From contig JAJEET010000060.1 in the NCBI GenBank assembly GCA_022820835.1, forward strand, positions 1-35,347: a stretch of DNA of 35,347 nt, given 5' to 3'. The DNA is from Candidatus Poribacteria bacterium. GTDB taxonomy: Bacteria; Poribacteria; WGA-4E; WGA-3G. Below the pieces are notes generated by a model. It was given only the letters and a program-made list of their open reading frames with translations, searched no databases and was not told where the DNA came from. Positions 31,461 through 35,347 of the stretch are shown here, in pieces. Numbering within the stretch: the first letter of the stretch is position 1; every line of letters begins with the position of its first letter. The position numbers and the translations under genes are program-made.

Positions 31461-33358
31461 TGACCCAAACCGAAACGAAAGACGCTGTCAGTTATGAATC
31501 CCTGCAGCGACCCGAATTAAAAAAAACATACAAATGGATATTTGAATTCGGTGCAGCCGTTCTCGTTCTATTTTATCTCTACAGTGCCGGTTTCGGCAGT
31601 GCCAGTGAGCAATACCATCTCGGATTTTATCTGCTCCTAACCTTTGCACTGATCGCCGTCGTCTACCGATGCCGTCCGAATTCCCCTACGTCTCGCCCCT
31701 CTCTGCTGGACCTACTACTCATCGTAGGCAGCATTTTTACCGTCGGCTATTGGATTATAGAATACCCGAAACTTGCAGATCGCGCCGGCAATTACAACCA
31801 ACTCGATATTATTGTCGGTGCAATTGCGATTATCATCAGCTTTGAGGTGAGCCGCCGGACAGTCGGTTGGGCACTCCCGATTATCGCTATCGTCGGTATC
31901 TTATACGCCCTCTTCGGTAGATCTATGCCGGATGCCATCGCACATAAAGGCTTCCCACTCCGCCGAATTATTGAATATTCTTTTTTCAGTCAAGCTGGGG
32001 TCTTCGGCATCATGGCAAACGTGATGGCGACCTACGTCATCCTGTTTATCTTCTTCGGCGCATTTTTGGAGAAATCCGGGGTCGGACAATTCTTTATCAA
32101 CCTACCGATGTCTCTCGCAGGACGTTCAACAGGGGGTGCCGCAAAAGTCTCGGTGATGACATCCGGCTTCTTCGGGTCGGTTGCCGGTAGCGCGATCGCA
32201 AATACCGTCGCCACAGGGACCTTCACCATCCCCTTGATGAAACGGACAGGTTTCCGTCCACACGTCGCCGGGGCAGTCGAGGCTTCCGCTTCCGTAGGCG
32301 GACAATTTTTGCCACCGGTGATGGGCGCGGGCGCGTTTCTAATGGCGGAACGGACAGGCTTGCCGTACAGCCAAATCGCACTCCTATCTATCGTGCCAGC
32401 CGGACTCTATTTTCTCTCTGTCTGGGTAATGGTACATTTTGAAGCAAAAAAGCAGGGACTTGAACGGATACCCGCGGAAGAAACCCCGAAACTCGGAGCA
32501 CTCCTCAAAGGCGGATGGTACTATTTACTACCGTTGCTGACGCTTATCGGAATCTTAGTCGCCGGTTATACCGCCTATAAAGCAGCATTTTTCGCAATCC
32601 TCGTTACGATCGGCGTGAGTTATTTCCGTCCAGAGACGCGGTTAACACCGATACGGATATGGGAAGCGATGGTAACCGGCGCGAAGAATTCGCTCGCGAT
32701 TGGGGGTGCTGTCGGCACTATCGGTATCATCGTCGCTGTCATAGACTTGACAGGGTTGGGACGGATATTCCCAGATTTAGTCCTGTCGGTCGCAGGTGAT
32801 AACAGAGCCATCGCGGTGTTACTCCTCGCCGCCGCTTCTCTCATTTTAGGGATGGGGATCCCTGTCACCGCGGCGTATTTGATTACCTCCGAACTCGCCG
32901 TGCCGATACTCACCTCCCCGGAGATGGGGATCCCGATTATCGCTGCGCATCTGATTATCTTCTGGCTCAGTCAAGATTCCAATATCACACCGCCAGTGGC
33001 ATTGGGTGCTTACGCTGGTGCTGCGATCGCACGTGCGGACCCGTGGAAAACCGGATGGGCATGCTTCAAGTTCGCGAAACTGCTCTACATCATGCCGCTG
33101 CTGTTCGCATATACGCATATCTTATTTACAGGTGGGACATCGCTTCAATATATCCTGTCCGTGGTAACGGCTGTCGTCGGCACAATCATTTTTTCGATTG
33201 TTACAATGGGCTACTTTGTCCGTAAGACGTACTGGTACGAGTGGATACTGCTCGCGCTCGCGGCATTTCTGGCATACATCTATAACATCTGGACGTTCGT
33301 TTTGGCACTGGTGCTTGTTGCGGTTGTGTACGTCCTTCAGAAACGTTCGGGGGCATAG
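31457..33358 (+). CDS. Fused 4TM-12TM TRAP transporter permease (TAXI-type)
   Basis: 633 residues from the ATG at 31457, which overlaps the HD stop as ATGA; no separate ribosome site is seen. It starts with a short polar region, then a fused small (DctQ-like) and large (DctM-like) TRAP membrane subunit with about 16-18 hydrophobic segments. Large-subunit hallmarks include GGAAKVSVMTSGFFGSVAGSA, then VEASASVGGQFLPPVMGAGAFLMAE, and SQDSNITPPVALGAYAGAAIA near the C-terminus. The fused form is typical of TAXI-type TRAP systems that use a solute-binding protein of another family; no such binding protein is in this window. It imports an organic acid or similar solute with Na+; the substrate is unknown. 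It converges with a TPR gene, with an 11-bp gap. Confidence 0.9.
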   Translation: MMTQTETKDAVSYESLQRPELKKTYKWIFEFGAAVLVLFYLYSAGFGSASEQYHLGFYLLLTFALIAVVYRCRPNSPTSRPSLLDLLLIVGSIFTVGYWIIEYPKLADRAGNYNQLDIIVGAIAIIISFEVSRRTVGWALPIIAIVGILYALFGRSMPDAIAHKGFPLRRIIEYSFFSQAGVFGIMANVMATYVILFIFFGAFLEKSGVGQFFINLPMSLAGRSTGGAAKVSVMTSGFFGSVAGSAIANTVATGTFTIPLMKRTGFRPHVAGAVEASASVGGQFLPPVMGAGAFLMAERTGLPYSQIALLSIVPAGLYFLSVWVMVHFEAKKQGLERIPAEETPKLGALLKGGWYYLLPLLTLIGILVAGYTAYKAAFFAILVTIGVSYFRPETRLTPIRIWEAMVTGAKNSLAIGGAVGTIGIIVAVIDLTGLGRIFPDLVLSVAGDNRAIAVLLLAAASLILGMGIPVTAAYLITSELAVPILTSPEMGIPIIAAHLIIFWLSQDSNITPPVALGAYAGAAIARADPWKTGWACFKFAKLLYIMPLLFAYTHILFTGGTSLQYILSVVTAVVGTIIFSIVTMGYFVRKTYWYEWILLALAAFLAYIYNIWTFVLALVLVAVVYVLQKRSGA

Positions 33359-33369
33359 CAGAATCCTTT

Positions 33370-34227
33370 TCAGGGAGTATCAATAATTGCTTGGAGTCGC
33401 TGTAAAATCGCTTCAGCAGCTTGACGAGACTTTTGTAGATTAAACTGTTCTACTGCCATCTTTGCACGGAAGGTATTCCCTCTATAATAACGCAATAAAA
33501 CGAGACTGACCCATAATACAGCGTCTGTATAATGTTCATCTAAAATCGCATCAACGGTGAGGAAACCGAACGCTCCGTTGAGTAGGAGGGCGTTTAATCC
33601 GTCCCGCCAATCGCCGACATAGACCTGTCCGAGACCGGGAAGAATCTTTGACAGCACGCTCGCAACGTTGGCGGATTTTTGTGGGGCATTAACTGCCGCA
33701 TCGAAAAATATTTCAAGTTGTTCATCGGCGGTATATTCACGCAGTACACGACGCGCTTCTTCCCATCGGAATTGGTAGATATACAAAACGGCTTGCAGGA
33801 AAAGCATACGACGGTGAAGTGGAATAGGCGGGTTTCTCAGCATCACCTTAATTAATTCCAACTCGGCGAGATCGTAGTTCTTTGTGGCGATCAACGTCAC
33901 CGCGAGTGCTAATTGATACTCCGATTTCGTTTCTTGGTCCATAGCGTAATGCGTAGCGGTGCGTAGCGCAGCAATCGCTTCCGTCCATAAACCTTCTGCT
34001 CTATAGGCGAGACCGATGTTGTAATGCACTTCACCGACGCGCGGATCATCTGGATGGAAAAAGAGGAAACGTTTATACTCTGTAATCGCAGCATCGTAAT
34101 TGCCACCCTCGGCGAGATGTCTGCCGAGAGACAGCGGAAGTTCTTCCGCACTCGCCGTGAAACTACAGAAGATTAAAACAGTGCTGAGCAAGAAAAAAGG
34201 GATAACGTTGTTCAAGATTTTATACAC
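33370..34227 (-). CDS. Secreted TPR protein with a PGLGQ membrane motif
   Basis: 285 residues. A signal peptide covers about 1-28 (MYKILNNVIPFFLLSTVLIF, ending near TASA). TPR-like helices cover about 30-165, starting YDAAITEYKRFLFFHPDDP and VHYNIGLAYRAEGLW. A short membrane-associated segment SKILPGLGQVYVGDWRDGL follows near residue 200, then a hydrophobic stretch (LNGAFGFLTVDAIL) and LLRYYRGN. The PG-GQ-Y-G-----G pattern occurs in TM2/DUF5683-type proteins that follow TPRs in bacterial outer-membrane or secretion-related proteins, but the function is unknown. A promoter candidate is at 34287-34315. Confidence 0.7.
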   Translation of the reverse strand: MYKILNNVIPFFLLSTVLIFCSFTASAEELPLSLGRHLAEGGNYDAAITEYKRFLFFHPDDPRVGEVHYNIGLAYRAEGLWTEAIAALRTATHYAMDQETKSEYQLALAVTLIATKNYDLAELELIKVMLRNPPIPLHRRMLFLQAVLYIYQFRWEEARRVLREYTADEQLEIFFDAAVNAPQKSANVASVLSKILPGLGQVYVGDWRDGLNALLLNGAFGFLTVDAILDEHYTDAVLWVSLVLLRYYRGNTFRAKMAVEQFNLQKSRQAAEAILQRLQAIIDTP

Positions 34228-34286
34228 ACTATTGTTTTCGGTATGTAAACACCATCGCGGATCATAACGTTCACCTGGTTATAAGT

Positions 34287-34315
34287 AGCATAAACCTTCA
34301 CGGTTGATTTGTCAA
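34287..34315 (-). promoter_or_regulatory. Promoter candidate for the TPR protein
   Basis: On the minus strand TTGACA (34315-34310), a 17-bp spacer and TATGCT (34292-34287). A start near 34280 would give a leader of about 53 nt. A degenerate 7-bp array (ACTGATA-like units) lies at 34333-34352. Confidence 0.55.
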
Positions 34316-34478
34316 ACATATTTTTTTAACACGTCCTCTGATAACCGACAAACTAAAAATTATCTCATATTCACGAACATTTTTCAAATTCAGATGTCTA
34401 AAAATATAGCAAACCCGAATACGCCACGCCGATTTTAAGCGCGTGTGCTTCCTCCCTAAAAGAAAGGGAACTTTCAAC

Positions 34479-35081
34479 ATGGAAACAGAAATAATTAAAC
34501 AATCAGGAGACTTCGTTAACACACGCATGAAATCACTCTTCGTCGCACAAGACAAAAAACCCGCTACCTTAAAAGAAATCAATTTCGCTCGTCTCACACC
34601 TTTCCAACGCGGCTTGATCGTTACCGACGGAACCGTCACTCGGTTCATCGAAGCGTACACGTTCGCACCGGTAGCGGTTGTCCTGCTCGATCAAAAGCGG
34701 CAGCCTTTACCGAGCGCGAACCCCTATCTCCAACTGCCTGCCGGCGAAGAAGTCATCTCACGACAAATAACACTCCAAACACATCAAGAGATGGAATCAT
34801 CTCCGATAATTCATACGTATGCAGACTCGTTAATTGTGTTGAAACGGCTGCCAAAATCCATTTTGGAGGGTTTAGAATCGAGTAAACAAGGATTGGGGAG
34901 GCTTTTGCAGCACAGTGGTTTGGAAACTCGGCGTGAGTTGCTCTGGTGCGGACTTGAGACTTTAAAAGGTCTACCATCAGCCATCGCGCATCTTGAAGGC
35001 AAGACGTTTATCACTCGTGCCTATCTGGTACTCAAAAATCAAGAAGCACTTATGCTGATTAATGAAAAATTTCCATTATGA
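34479..35081 (+). CDS. DUF98 / chorismate pyruvate-lyase-like protein
   Basis: 200 residues from the ATG at 34479, with GAAAGGGA about 9 nt upstream. LTPFQRGLIVTDGTVTRFIEAY near residue 38, EVISRQITLQT near 92, and LPKSILEGLESSKQGLGRLL followed by ETRRELLW and FITRAYLVL match the fold pattern of UbiC-like chorismate lyases and DUF98 proteins. The C-terminus ends LINEKFPL, as is usual in the family (IxExFP). It would act on a chorismate-like substrate, possibly releasing 4-hydroxybenzoate for quinone or polyketide-type products. No signal peptide. No other chorismate-pathway gene is nearby. Confidence 0.75.
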   Translation: METEIIKQSGDFVNTRMKSLFVAQDKKPATLKEINFARLTPFQRGLIVTDGTVTRFIEAYTFAPVAVVLLDQKRQPLPSANPYLQLPAGEEVISRQITLQTHQEMESSPIIHTYADSLIVLKRLPKSILEGLESSKQGLGRLLQHSGLETRRELLWCGLETLKGLPSAIAHLEGKTFITRAYLVLKNQEALMLINEKFPL

Positions 35082-35082
35082 T

Positions 35083-35166
35083 GGTTACCAGTTGTCAGTT
35101 TTCAGTCATCAGTTAAGAGGTTCTTGTGGTCCCGAACTGATAACCGAAAACGGATAACTATTAAGA
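35083..35166. repeat. 7-bp unit repeat array
   Basis: Left half units GTTACCA, GTTGTCA, GTTTTCA, GTCATCA, then GTTAAGAGGTTCTT, then right half units ACTGATA, ACCGAAA, ACGGATA, ACTATTA. Same plan as the arrays at 6727 and 17354. Confidence 0.7.
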
Positions 35167-35182
35167 AAGGAGAGTATCTCTA

Positions 35183-35347
35183 ATGAAATTTCGGATTCCA
35201 ATCATGACCCTTGGCATACTGCTATTAGCCGCGTCATTTTGCTTCGGGCACGGTGACAGAGAGGTCGCAGAAGACCAAGTAACGGTAAACTCGACCGGTT
35301 ACTGGATCTATAACGATCTCGCTAAAGGATATGCCCAAGCAGAAGAG
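35183..35347 (+). CDS. N-terminus of a secreted protein (cut by window end)
   Basis: The ATG at 35183 follows AAAGGAG by about 10 nt. The frame is open to the last base (55 codons). A signal peptide covers about residues 1-22 (MKFRIPIMTLGILLLAA then SFCFG), then HGDREVAED and TGYWIYNDLAKGYAQAEE. The WIYNDLAKGYAQA stretch reminds me of exported thioredoxin-fold proteins of Planctomycetes-type bacteria, but the diagnostic cysteines lie beyond the window. Function is not decided. Confidence 0.7.
   Translation, partial: MKFRIPIMTLGILLLAASFCFGHGDREVAEDQVTVNSTGYWIYNDLAKGYAQAEE

Overview
The window looks like a piece of an uncultured, Gram-negative-type environmental bacterium, most likely a Candidatus Poribacteria relative or a similar sponge or marine lineage. 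That placement is inferred from gene content recalled from memory: a phytanoyl-CoA-dioxygenase-type oxygenase, a mandelate racemase/enolase-superfamily enzyme, Gfo/Idh/MocA and AP-endonuclease-2-fold sugar enzymes, a LamG protein, a DUF6785-type membrane protein and secreted proteins with a shared KL-[AT]-TTW tail. No rRNA or tRNA is visible, so taxonomy cannot be fixed from this window.

Region 1 (1-4600) is accessory. It opens with the last 37 codons of an ISAs1-like transposase and its probable right end. Next come a helicase-less nuclease-methylase-specificity fusion (single-chain restriction-modification enzyme), a zincin-like metallopeptidase and a small GIY-YIG-like protein. Region 2 (4600-12300) is metabolic: a D-2-hydroxyacid dehydrogenase and an enolase-superfamily enzyme that converge with overlapping stop codons, a DUF6785-like multi-pass protein, a small internally duplicated protein, a Na+/Ca2+ exchanger and a PhyH-like dioxygenase. 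Region 3 (12300-14550) holds two tandem secreted paralogues. One is intact; the other is broken by two single-base losses although it keeps a perfect consensus promoter. Region 4 (14600-20200) has an orphan MutL/GlmL-like ATPase with a sugar isomerase, a Gfo/Idh oxidoreductase with a hydroxypyruvate-isomerase-like enzyme, and a secreted LamG protein.

Region 5 (20300-28000) is a defence-like island. It contains a 5'-truncated AlbA-type ATP-binding protein, hsdS, two antitoxin-like genes with no toxin, a 132-bp MITE with perfect 10-bp target duplications, a pair of unknown small genes, hsdM, and, directly abutting hsdM, an 804-residue nucleotidyltransferase/left-handed-helix/DUF89 fusion. No hsdR is present. 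Region 6 (28000-35347) has an orphan EcfT, a lipoprotein protease with TPR repeats, an HD hydrolase overlapping a fused TRAP permease, a TPR protein with a PGLGQ motif, a DUF98/chorismate-lyase-like protein and the start of a secreted protein.

The intergenic DNA carries several distinct repeat classes: 7-bp unit arrays, covarying hairpins with a C(GNA)G triloop, a second covarying 30-bp hairpin, and ISAs1-like ends. The observations most worth following up are the C-terminal tail shared by three secreted proteins, the hsdM-coupled DUF89 fusion, the MITE, the two covarying hairpin families, and a possible structured leader RNA upstream of the intact secreted paralogue.
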